This document shows positions 34,101-45,009 of a stretch of 64,000 bases of DNA, piece after piece. Position 1 is the stretch's first letter. The number at the start of each line of letters is the position of its first letter. Source of the stretch: Sporodiniella umbellata (taxonomy: Eukaryota > Mucoromycota > Mucoromycetes > Mucorales > Rhizopodaceae); contig JAIXMR010000047.1 in NCBI GenBank assembly GCA_025677835.1, positions 1 through 64,000 on the forward strand. The letters are read 5' to 3'. The position numbers and the translations under genes are program-made. Below the pieces are notes generated by a model, which had not been told where the DNA came from, ran no database searches, and saw only the letters and a program-made list of their open reading frames with translations.

Positions 34101-35087
34101 ATATAAGTCAAAAACGAAGAAGAGGTTCTTATCTTACAACCTAGTTTGTATGTATTCAGTATTCTACACTTTGAAATAAATCCTACAGTTCTCCTGGAGT
34201 ATTACTTTTCTTTCATATATATTAAACTACGCCATAAAATAAATCGAATCGAAATTACCAAATGAATGTTTACAAAAACGCCCCTTTTCTTCTCTTTCTC
34301 TTTCTCTTTATATATATATATATATATATATTGTGTCCAGATCTCAATGAGCTATTGGTTTTCTATTGAAAAAAAAAACTTTGCCAACAAAAAGACCAAA
34401 AACTACTTCAATAAACTCCTCTCCCTTTTTGACTATTTCTAAAAAGATTTAGTAGATTTATACTTTCAAAAGATAACTAGACATATATTAGTATTTTGGT
34501 TTATAATTGCGTAAAGATTAAAAAAAAAAAGGCAACATTATGTGCCAATTTTAGAAATACTATTTTGAAAACCTTTACGTACCCCTATATCTCAGAGCCA
34601 TAAAGGGTGCAGAAAGAAAAGATCAATATATATATATATATATATGAGAGAAAGAGAAGGGAGTCATATTACTTTCAATTCCACTTTTTTATTGTTCTAT
34701 TGTTTGTAGTTGTCATACAAGCATCAATAACAGTATTTTAGCTGATTTTTTAAGCTATATAAGCTGTGCATTGGCCACCAAACCATGGTTGATTTTTGAC
34801 TGAATTTCACTGAATTTTTTTTTTAAAAATTTAAAAGATTGTACCTCCGTAAACCCATGCAGATCAATACACCTAGTTGTAACTGGTCGTATATTAGGCA
34901 CCAATTTTGATGACCCTTATATGGAGTTTTTTTTTAAAAAAAAAACAATAAAAGCCAATAGATAAACAGGACGAGCCTTCTTCCCTTTTATCCGTACAAA
35001 AGCGATATATCTATTTATTTAATTTTTTATTCTAACGATGGTCTACATAGACATTTTAACAGGTAGTTTGTTTTTGCTAGTGCCTAG
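34101..35087. other. Spacer between CotH copies 1 and 2
   Basis: 3' UTR and promoter DNA with (TA)n runs at 34309-34332 and 34626-34646 and A/T homopolymers. No gene was recognised. Confidence 0.6.
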
Positions 35088-36839
35088 ATGATTTCAAAGT
35101 GTCTGATGTCCCACCTTTTAGTATTGTTCATATGTGTTGCTTGGACTGTTCAGGCTCAGAATGATTTGATACAGTACAGAGTGATTTCGTCACTCAATCA
35201 GACGATCTATCGGGGCTTGGCTGTTGTGGTTGACAACACGACCTATATGCTTGATCCTTACAAGGAACACTCTGTTCTTCATGTCACAATGGCACCTATA
35301 GCCCAAAAAGGGTATTATTATACCAAAATTGAGACTGAAAGTAAAAATAGTGTAAGAGAACCGTTTATGCGTTTGCCAGTACAGGAAGATACGCTCCACG
35401 AATTTTTCAACCGGTCTTGGAACACACACAACAATTACAGACTACCTCAAGTATACCCCATGTTACCCATAGCTCATAGAGTACCAAGCAAGCTCCATCG
35501 AGACAATGAGATTCCTACAGTTCATATTGTCGGAGATCAAACGGAGTTTGATAGAATGCACAAGGACAGTTTTGGTAACGTGACGGTTAAGACGGTGGTC
35601 AACTATATGTCTCTGAGTGACGCACTTCAGTTTGAAGACGTTAGAGTCCGTATCTCTGGAAGACTATCACGTACTAAGAAAAAGCTCTCGTACAAACTAC
35701 AGCTCAAGGAGGAAGACGATCTTTATGGCTATCGCACCATCAAGTTGCGTGCAATGGCTAGAGACCCTTCTTATGTAAGAGAGCAAGTAGCCTACGACGT
35801 AATTCAGTCGGCTGGTTTAGTGACAACAGGCACATCATATGTACGCGTAATTTTAAACCAGCAAGATCTCGGACTGTTTGGTATCATTGAGCACTTTGAG
35901 AACCCTTGGTTGGCCAATGTGTTTGCAGATGCCGATGGTGACTATCAACAAGGGCCTCTTTTTAGTGCCATTTATCGTGGCTCAAAAAACAAGTCGTTGA
36001 AATCTGATCTTACTTACTACTCGGATCTATCGCTTTATGCTGACGGAGAGTATAAAATCAGACAAAATGCAGCAGATGTTAACACAGATGGTTTTGGACC
36101 TCTTCAAACTTTGGCTCAAATGATTGACAATGCACCTACTACTGGACAAGACGCTGTCTATACTTGGAAGTCATTCTTGGATATGGACTCTGTTTTAAGA
36201 TCGTAAGAGATAGCGTTTGTTTATACATCTATACAAATACTGATTTCTCTGTCTCTTAGTCTTGCACTCGAGATCCTACTGGGAAATACCGATGGCTATC
36301 TTACACGAATGAATAATTTTCATATTTACTGGGTACCCGAAACTGAAAAATTTATGCTGATTCCTGTAGATATGGATATGACCCTTGGAAAGCGACTTCA
36401 AAACCTGAGCGGTATGTGGAGCGGAAATTATCAAACATGGCCCAACTTTCAGACACGACCTCTTACGAAAAAAATCTTGGCAATTTCTCAATTCAGGCAG
36501 GAGTTTGAGACTATAATTCAAAAATTGAACGAAAAAATTATTAATCCACAGTATATATTTGCTCGAATTGACTCTATCACAGAAATGATCCGTGAAGACG
36601 TAATCTGGGATAAGGGATGCCAACGTTTGGGCAACTCTAATACAAAAGTACCCGGGTTTTCTAATACAGATAAAACATGGCCTGAAAACCCTGTAGTTGA
36701 TCCCGATACTGCCTTTGGCGATTCTATAAATGGAACTACCATTATACAAAACGAAATGAGTGTCAAACTATGGCTGAAAAGTATTCATCAAAATACTACA
36801 GACTTTTACTCCTTAAGAGCGCGCAACGCCTTTGTTTAA
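35088..36839 (+). CDS. CotH-family secreted protein, copy 2
   Basis: Second tandem copy, with the ATG at 35088 inside a complete signal peptide (SHLLVLFICVAWTVQAQ). It does not need the tiny first exon used by copies 3 and 4. Exons 35088-36202 and 36260-36839 join at the same VLRS|LALE position as the other copies (~564 residues). Core blocks are RISGRLSRTKKKLSYKLQLK, IKLRAMARDPSYVREQVAYD, ILLGNTDGYLTRMNNFHIY and PVDMDMTLGKR. The C-terminus has no GPI-type tail, so it is probably released outside the cell. N-glycosylation sequons are frequent (NRSW, NTTY, NGTT). It is the most diverged of the four copies. The receptor-binding motif published for Rhizopus CotH2/CotH3 was not recognised in any copy, so an invasin role should not be assumed. 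Confidence 0.87.
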
Positions 36840-38707
36840 GAAAACCCTTTAAAAAAATAGAGACCTTCCTCTATCTGTAGTGTAATCAATAAAAAAAAAA
36901 AAAGCGGCTTTTAGTAGCTGTGAAAGCCTCTTTCTAAGAAAGACTATTCAAGTAAAAACTTTCCAGGCTCTGCTTAGGCGATGTTAACAAAATGAAAGTC
37001 TAATGCTTTGAATGCCAATTTCATATTGTGCTATAACCACAATAGGCAAAAAAAAAAAAAAAAAAAAAAAAGGGAGGCCTTTTATAGCTGGCTTGATCCA
37101 AATGATTGTTTTAGACATGCTACAAAACTAGCTAGAGTGAAGTTTATTAATCATTTTCAGTGATATGAGATTCGATACTGTACGTATGTATTCAACTATT
37201 TCGTATAATATTCGAAATGCTCTAGAGAAACGATGAAAACTATTCTATATTAACAAATCTAAATAAAAGATGTTATCCAAAGGATATACATAACTAGACT
37301 AACAAACCTTATAAAAAAGATAACAAAAAATATAATACGTGAGGTTTTTCTAAAGAATTCTAAATTTCGAAAAATAACATAATTCCTAAAGATTCCTTCT
37401 TTTCCAAAGCAATATAAAATTATTTAAACAACTTAATGATGCTCCTAGGGCAGTAGCTCATTTAAAAACAAAAAACACACTACCTCATATGTCAACAGTG
37501 TTCGAGTGTTAATAACTAATGTAACTAATCAAGATGGTTCCTTGGTTACCGCTGTAAAACATGAATTAAAATTAAACCAAAAGGGGGTTGGATTAGATCT
37601 TGAAAGATATACTTTGGCAACTTAAGTAACACAGCTTTTTGTGAAGATCGAATAAAGTAGGCGATTTACAACATTATATTTTATATAGAAGATACTTTCT
37701 AAAAAACACTAAAAGCTTATGTTTTTGCTATCTCAGAAAAACCTACTTATCATTTTTCTAGAGCCAATATTCTTTATCGCTTATGAGAAGTCAATCAGCT
37801 TTTTCTTTCCAAGTGTTGTATGCAGCATTTATTTTTGTTTTCCGTCTTGAGATAGTTCATGATCATTCTTTTCAGTATCCACTTTGTCATATGAAAGATC
37901 CAAGTATACAAATGATATTTTCGATTATATTATAGGTATCTGTTTAGTAGTTACTCTGGTTTAATTGTAAAACTATACAACTAATTCAAATGCATAGTTA
38001 CACAAGTCTACAGATGTGATCAATTGCAAGTAACAGACACTTAAAAAATAGCTACGTACCAAGTAGCCTAGAGTAGTGTGATAAAACAGACAGTGAAACA
38101 TGTGCTGCCACTTGTGAACATCCTTAGTGATGATCGGAAGAAAATAAAAGATTGTTTTCTCTCTAAAAAAACACTGAACTTACAGTCTTTCAAAGATGTC
38201 TCCCTGAAAGAACGCCGTTGATAAAAATAAGGATATCATCTCACAAAGCACTTTAGGAGCAGAAAAACTATTATTTGTAAGCCTATAAGCTTATTAAACC
38301 AACTGGAATAGTTCAAATGTATAGCCCTTACTGCACCTAATCCGGCATCCGCGAGTTGGTTTCAGCTCCAGTATGATAATAGTTATTTTTCGAAACAAGA
38401 TAAATTTAAGTAATAGAAATGGTTCCGTATTTCTCTTCAGGTCATATTTTTTACTCTTTTTTGTGCTTTTTTTTTTTTTATCTATTTATTCGTCACTGTT
38501 TTCAAATCGACTCATACAAGATTTTGGATAAACTTACGCTATGCACCCCTATGAATGTATGTAGATCAGTAGCAACAAATACAACTTTCAAGTAACCTCA
38601 CACAAAGCTAATACTGTAATAAAGATAGCATGAACGAACAAGGGGTCTTTTTTTTTTTTTTCTTCTTGTTTTTTCCCATACTTTTCTTTGCCTTTCTTTT
38701 AACGGTG
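36840..38707. other. Spacer between CotH copies 2 and 3
   Basis: About 1.9 kb, AT-rich, with a 23-A run near 37049-37071. Two short blocks (37812-37870 and about 38535-38600) resemble DNA upstream of copy 1 (31620-31680 and about 32145-32210), the second around the shared word ATGCACCCCT. No gene was recognised. Confidence 0.55.
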
Positions 38708-40441
38708 ATGCTTGTGAGATTTTTATCAGGTAGCTAGTCTCCTATTGTCTTTATGATATACTGAATCTTGTTCTTTATTTAGTGTTTGTCTTGCTTTTTG
38801 CTTGTACAGTAAATGCTCAAGTTAAAAGCATACAGTACAAAGTGATTGCTTCTTTAAACCGAACCATGGATCAGTCTGTTGCTGTCGTGGTTGACAACAT
38901 AGCCTATAAGCTAAAGCCTGACAGTATACACTCTGTTCTACATATAGGTATGGCGCCTGTTGCTCAAGATGGCTATTACTACACTAAGCTAAACGTCCAG
39001 AAGAATGTCAACGTACGAGAGTCATTCGATCGTTTGCCTGTACATAAAAGCACGCCAAATGAGTTCTTTAACCGGTCTTGGAACATCCATGACAACTATC
39101 AGCTACCAGAGGTGTATCCGCCTCTGGATGTTATTCGTCGCGTATCTAGCAAGTTACACAGGGACAACGAGATACCTACGATCTATATCGAAGGTGATCA
39201 AGACAAAGTGAATGAAATGCACCACAACTATACACAAAAGATAGATGTGAAAGTCAGGGTTCATTATTTGTCATTGAGCGATACCTTTATGTTTGAGGAT
39301 GCCAAAGTGCGTATCTCTGGAAGATCGTCGCGTGAGGTAGCCAAGCTCTCGTATCGGTTGAAGCTCAAGAAGAAGGACGATCTTTACGGGTACCGTAGTA
39401 TCAAGCTGCGTGCGATGGGGAGAGATCCTTCTTATGTGAGAGAGCAGCTGGGGTACGACGTACTACGGTCTGCTGGGCTGGCATCACCGAGTACATCGTA
39501 TGTGCGTGTGATAATGAACGAACACGAGCTAGGACTTTTTGGCTTGGTGGATCATATCCAAAACCCTTGGTTGGCCAACATATTTGCGAACGGAGACCCA
39601 AAGTATGCTAACGGGGTGTTGTATACCGACGATTTTCGAAAGAATAAGTACCTAACCAAAATACTTGACTTGACCTACTTTCCCAACGTGAGCCAATATG
39701 CCGATGCAGGCTATACCATCGCTCAGAAAGCAGCCAAAGAAGACGGCAACGCTTTTTTGCCTCTTCAAAACCTGACTCGATCGATTGACCAGGTACCGGG
39801 CGAGAGATGGGATTCGTTTTTATACGTGGACTCTGTGTTGAGATCGTAAGTGGTATAGGTTGTTTCTAGAATTGACATGTGTTAGGCTTGCACTTGAAGT
39901 ATTGTTAGGCAATGCAGATGGCTATTTATGTTTGCAAAACAACTACCATATTTACCAAGTACCCGAAACAAGCAAGTTTATGATGATACCTATGGATATG
40001 GATTTAGCTATAGGTGGTTACATATACCCAAACGGATCTTTAAATGGGGCATGGAGTGGTGATTATCACAATTTCCCTCATTTTGAAAAAAGGCCACTAA
40101 CAAAAAAAATAATGGTTGTACCAAAGTTGAAGCAAGCATTTGAAACAACACTTCAGACGCTGAACAGGAAGCTGATCAACCCAAGGTATACGTTTGCACG
40201 CATTGATTCGCTTGTAGCCATGATTCGTGAAGATGTCTTGTGGGACAAAGGGTGCCAAAGACTAGGCAACGCTTCGATTCCGCGTCCTTACTCAAACGTA
40301 TACGAGAGTCTTTCTTTTGATGAAGCAGTGAATGGAACACAGCTTGTACAGGACAAAACAAGTGTACGGTTATGGCTGGAGGCAATCTATCATAATACAA
40401 CTTTATTTTTTCACTCTCAAGAAAATCTTAGAATGCAGTAA
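38708..40441 (+). CDS. CotH-family secreted protein, copy 3
   Basis: Exons 38708-38729, 38783-39845 and 39886-40441 join to 546 residues. Exon 1 is only 22 nt and encodes MLVRFLS, which with VFVLLFACTVNAQ forms the signal peptide. Core blocks are EFFNRSWNIHDNYQLP, RISGRSSREVAKLSYRLKLK, IKLRAMGRDPSYVREQLGYD, LLGNADGYLCLQNNYHIY and PMDMDLAIGG. Nearly identical to copy 4 through exon 2, the second intron and the last ~300 bp, but strongly different across about 39908-40130, which encodes the region just after GNxDGY through the metal-site-like DMD. No GPI-type tail; secreted by inference. The duplicated unit begins about 60 bp upstream of the ATG, in a shared pyrimidine-rich promoter segment. 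Confidence 0.9.
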
Positions 40442-40937
40442 TTTATTACTAATTCTCACCACCAAAAACTAGCTACCATTAAACGGCAAAAAAAAAAAAA
40501 AAAAAAAACTAACCTACTAGTTTTGTGCTATAATACATATTGTTAGTATCGACATGACAAAATCAGCTCATAGAGTGACATGTTCACATGAGTCTATTGA
40601 TATTAATACTCTAAACAGAACTACAAATAGTAATCTATCTTTATTATTTTATTTGAATTTAAATAAACCAAAGCTCTCTTAATGAAAAAAAAAATTTTTT
40701 TTTGCTTATTCTTTGCTTATAAACTGACATGAGAAGCATTACTATAATTTAAAACACACGGTAAGACTTCTTGTACGATATAGATCTCAGACTGTCAGTT
40801 GCGATGATGATAAGATCAAGAAAGGAGCTATTTTAAATTTGTCGTTCTTGTATATATCTATGTCGATTTAGATTAGCCATTTCAAGTATACAACTTTTAC
40901 TCGCTCAATGCTTAGTCTGGATCAAATCAATATTGAT

Positions 40938-40973
<36 letters not shown>

Positions 40974-41781
40974 CGTAGATGGTCATTTTGACCGAATGCT
41001 AAAAGAGTCTGATCCTTTACCGTTTTGTTATTGATGTTTACATCTGGTGTTAACTAACGATACCATTTGTTTCTCTCTCCCTCCTTTTTTTTTTTTTTTT
41101 TTTTCAAGCACTATGCTGATCAAACTTTCCATGAAATACTTATTTTAGACTTTTTATATTAAATCAACTCATGATATCTTGCTTTTTTTTTTTTTTTTTC
41201 TTTCGTTAGCTGCATTGGACGATACCAAAACCAGTCGTCCAAACGATTTAGTGTATAGATGAGCGTTTTCAAACGAGAGGTTGTTAAGCTTCTAACATAG
41301 AGCTATACAGTTCATTTAGATATATAGCTGCATGTGTCTATATATATATATATATGCAATCCACCAAGAGAATAATATAGCTTCTACAGTGTCATTATAT
41401 GCAAAAAGCCGTGATCCAAAGAGCAGCTGCATGTTCTGGGTATTCTTAATCAGCTTATACCTTTTTTTTTTTTTTTTTTTTTGTCTTTTCGAACCAAAGA
41501 TGAGCAACCTGATTTGCAAAAGAAAAGTAAGCCCCCTCCCACCTTGTTGCTTTTTAGTTGGTGCTTTGTATGGGGATTTTATTTTCTTTTGTATGTATGA
41601 CTTATAGAACCATTAACATTTTTAGTTTGCTTCACAAAAGATCCCTAAGCGAGCTTATGACTTGTATATATTTGGATATGTACGAGACAATAGCTGTAAA
41701 TGACGACAGTAAAAAGGAGATTTTTTTTTTTTTTTCTTCTTGTTTTTTCCCATACTTTTCTTTGCCTTTCTTTTAACGGTG
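40442..41781. other. Spacer between CotH copies 3 and 4
   Basis: Contains T8A29 (40937-40973) and other T runs (41087-41104, 41184-41199, 41464-41482). The left 500 bp resembles 31080-31560 upstream of copy 1. The last ~60 bp before copy 4 is shared with the copy 3 promoter. No gene was recognised. Confidence 0.6.
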
Positions 41782-43521
41782 ATGCTTGTGAGATTTTTAT
41801 CAGGTAGCTGGTCTCCTATTGTCTTTATGATATACTGAATCTTGTTCTTTATTTAGTGTTTGTCTTGCTTTTTGCTTGTACAGTAAATGCTCAAGTTAAA
41901 AGCATACAGTACAAAGTGATTGCTTCTTTAAACCGAACCATGGATCAGTCTGTTGCTGTCGTGGTTGACAACATAGCCTATAAGCTAAAGCCTGACAGTA
42001 CACACTCTGTTCTACATACAGGTATGGCGCCTGTTGCTCAAGATGGCTATTACTACACTAAGCTAAACGTCCAGAAGAATGTCAACGTACGAGAGTCATT
42101 CGATCGTTTGCCTGTACATAAAAACACGCCAAATGAGTTCTTTAACCGGTCTTGGAACATCCATGACAACTATCAGCTACCAGAGGTGTATCCGCCTCTG
42201 GATGTTATTCGTCGCGTATCTAGCAAGTTACACAGGGACAACGAGATACCTACGATCTATATCGAAGGTGATCAAGACAAAGTGAATGAAATGCACCACA
42301 ACTACACACAAAAGATAGATGTGAAAGTCAGGGTTCATTATTTGTCATTGAGCGATACCTTTATGTTTGAGGATGCCAAAGTGCGTATCTCTGGAAGATC
42401 GTCGCGTGAGGTAGCCAAGCTCTCGTATCGGTTGAAGCTCAAGAAGAAGGACGATCTTTACGGGTACCGTAGTATCAAGCTGCGTGCGATGGGGAGAGAT
42501 CCTTCTTATGTGAGAGAGCAGCTGGGGTACGACGTACTACGGTCTGCTGGGCTGGCATCACCGAGTACATCGTATGTGCGTGTGATAATGAACGAAAACG
42601 AGCTAGGACTTTTTGGCTTGGTGGATCATGTCCAAAACCCTTGGTTGGCCAACATATTTGCGAACGGAGACCCAAAGTATGCTAACGGGGTGTTGTATAC
42701 CGACGATTTTCGAAAGTCAAAGTACAAAACGATGCCCCTTGACTTGAGCTACTTTCCCAACGTGAGCCAATATGCCGATGCAGGCTATACCATCGCTCAG
42801 AAAGCAGCCAAAGAAGACGGCAACGCTTTTTTGCCTCTTCAAAACCTGACTCGATCGATTGACCAGGTACCGGGCGAGAGATGGGATTCGTTTTTATACG
42901 TGGACTCTGTGTTGAGATCGTAAGTGGTATAGGTTGTTTCTAGAATTGACATGTGTTAGGCTTGCACTTGAAGTATTGTTAGGCAACACGGACGGCTACA
43001 TTGCTTGGTCGGATAACTACCATATTTACCAAGTACCCGAGACAGGCAAGTTTATGATGCTCTCTGTAGACTTGGATCTAACGATGGGTGGCACGATGGA
43101 CAAAAATGGATCATCAAATAACGTGTGGGGTGGCGATTATCGCAGATACCCTATATTTGGAGCAAGACAGCTGACAAACAAGATGGTTGCTGTACCAAAG
43201 TTGAAGCAAGCATTTGAAACAACACTTCAGACGCTGAACAGGAAGCTGATCAACCCAAGGTATACGTTTGCACGCATTGATTCGCTTGTAGCCATGATTC
43301 GTGAAGATGTCGTGTGGGACAAAGGGTGCCAAAGACTAGGCAACGCTTCGATTCCGCGTCCTTACTCAAACGTATACGAGAGTCTTTCTTTTGATGAAGC
43401 AGTGAATGGAACACAGCTTGTACAGGGCAAACCAAGTGTAAGGTTATGGCTGGAAGCAATCTATCATAATACAACTTTATTTTTTCACTCTCAAGAAAAG
43501 TTGAGGGCATTGCCTTCCTAG
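41782..43521 (+). CDS. CotH-family secreted protein, copy 4
   Basis: Exons 41782-41803, 41857-42919 and 42960-43521 give 548 residues. Same layout as copy 3, including the 22-nt first exon with MLVRFLS and the signal segment VFVLLFACTVNAQ. Exon 2 differs from copy 3 by only a few residues, mostly in the patch YTDDFRKSKYKTMPLDLSYF (copy 3 has KNKYLTKILDLTYF). The third exon starts LLGNTDGYIAWSDNYHIY and continues with SVDLDLTMGG, very different from copy 3, then becomes nearly identical again from VPKLKQAFETT to the end. The C-terminus ends LRALPS instead of NLRMQ. A recent tandem duplication followed by a local exchange or selection explains the pattern (inference). Confidence 0.9.
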
Positions 43522-43526
43522 CTATA

Positions 43527-43583
43527 AAATAAAAAATCCAAATAAAAAATCCAAATAAAAAATCCAAATAAAAAATCCAAATA
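43527..43583. repeat. 13-bp minisatellite after CotH copy 4
   Basis: Four near-perfect copies of CCAAATAAAAAAT start a few bases after the copy 4 stop codon and run into an A tract ending at about 43603. Tandem units sit in the probable 3' UTR and are absent after copies 1-3. Confidence 0.9.
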
Positions 43584-44120
43584 AAAAAAAAAAAAAAAAA
43601 AAAGGGTTGGAACAAGAAAGCTTCTAGATTGTTTTCAAAGCATGTTCACTCTTTCAGCCGGACCCTCTCCCCAGGCTCGATTTCTGAGTGCAAAAAAAAA
43701 AAAAAAAAAAAAAAAAAGCCGGCAAGATGTGTGTGTGTGTCTCCCATATGAGCAGAGTAACACAAAAGAAGGAACCGAATCCTAGGGTCAGAGCTGGGTT
43801 TGAGATGTCAGATCGATTCAGGCTCCGACGATGCTATAGCTGTGCGATAAGAGCATTAAAAAAAGAATGCATATGGAATAGAAAGGGTGTAAAAGAGAAT
43901 GAGATCGGAAACAGTTGTGAAACGAATGTGCAACAGACCAAGACAGGCAGCTCATCAGAACATGACATCATGAATTTCGCGTAAATAAAGGGTAAAACCT
44001 TGCTATAGGGACGAGAGAGGGGTGGAGGACAGATCGTTTGATAGAACAAGGCGGATTTCAATTAATCGGGATAAAAAGAGGATATGCAATTGGCTGCTCC
44101 ATCGTTTGTTGGGGAGAGGA

Positions 44121-44201
44121 GGTGGTGGTGGTGGTGGTGGTGGTGGGAGGAATGCTAATAATAATAATAATAATAATAACAACAATAATAATAATAATAA
44201 A
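44121..44201. repeat. (GGT)n followed by (AAT)n trinucleotide repeats
   Basis: GGT repeats at 44121-44146 and AAT/AAC repeats at 44155-44201, only a few bases apart. Confidence 0.9.
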
Positions 44202-44756
44202 ATCAAAAAAGCTCTTTCGATCTTATACGCGCAGAAGAGAGACAAAATGACTCCTGGTCAGTTAGAGTGACGATAGAGTCAGGCTATTTATTGCCTCTGC
44301 AATGCCCCACCGAAATCAATCTCCTTATTCTGCAAAAAAAAAAAAAAAAAGATGTACGCAACACTCATTTGATCATCAGGCTCTGTTAAAGAAGCAGTGA
44401 AAATAAGACGTTCCCAATCTAACGAGCAATGCCATTACGTAGAACGATTAAGGTCTCTGCAGATCTATCGTGATAGTACGGCTTCTATGATTTCTTTCAC
44501 TATTAAAAACTGTATGTCCTCTGCGGTTGTTTTTTGGCCTGTTTTTTTTTTTTTTTATTTTTTTTTTTTTTTTTTTTTTTTTTGTCCAACGTCAATTTGA
44601 TCGATCGCAAATAAATTGTATTCCAACATTTTATTTTATTTTTGTAGGCAGTGAAGAGAAGCTATCCTCACTGTAGCTGCAAAGTACTGGTAAACAATCG
44701 GATCTCTGGTATGTAAATTAAGCGTGGTTGACAGATCCTTATTTATTTATCGAGCA

Positions 44757-44790
<34 letters not shown>

Positions 44791-45009
44791 AAAATAAAAT
44801 AAATGCTTAATTTGGTAACGATTTGCTGCTCATTTTGCGGGACGAAGGATCGATCGTAGAATGAGAAGATCAATAGAATTTTTTTTTTTTTGATTGATAT
44901 AAATAGGGCAACCTTTTTTTTTTTTTTTTTTTTTTATTTTTATTTTTATTTTTTTTATATATATTTTGTTCAAGTTATCGAATGCCTTTTTAGAGCCGTT
45001 TCCAATTAC

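Larger units (their letters stand above)
43522..45009. other. Repeat-rich region with a few gene-like fragments
   Basis: Holds A/T homopolymers of up to 31 (44758-44788), GGT and AAT trinucleotide runs, and two short plus-strand stretches with normal composition. One is around 43800-43984 (RFRLRRCYSCAIRALKKECI, ending at a stop). The other is around 44390-44500 (QCHYVERLRSLQIYRDSTAS). I could not join them into a gene; they may be exons of a small unrecognised gene or remnants. Confidence 0.4.

Noticed and set aside
43740..43984. Possible Zn2Cys6-like fragment (RRCYSCAIRALKKEC)
   Set aside because: Cys spacing does not fit the Zn2Cys6 pattern and only three of six Cys are present.
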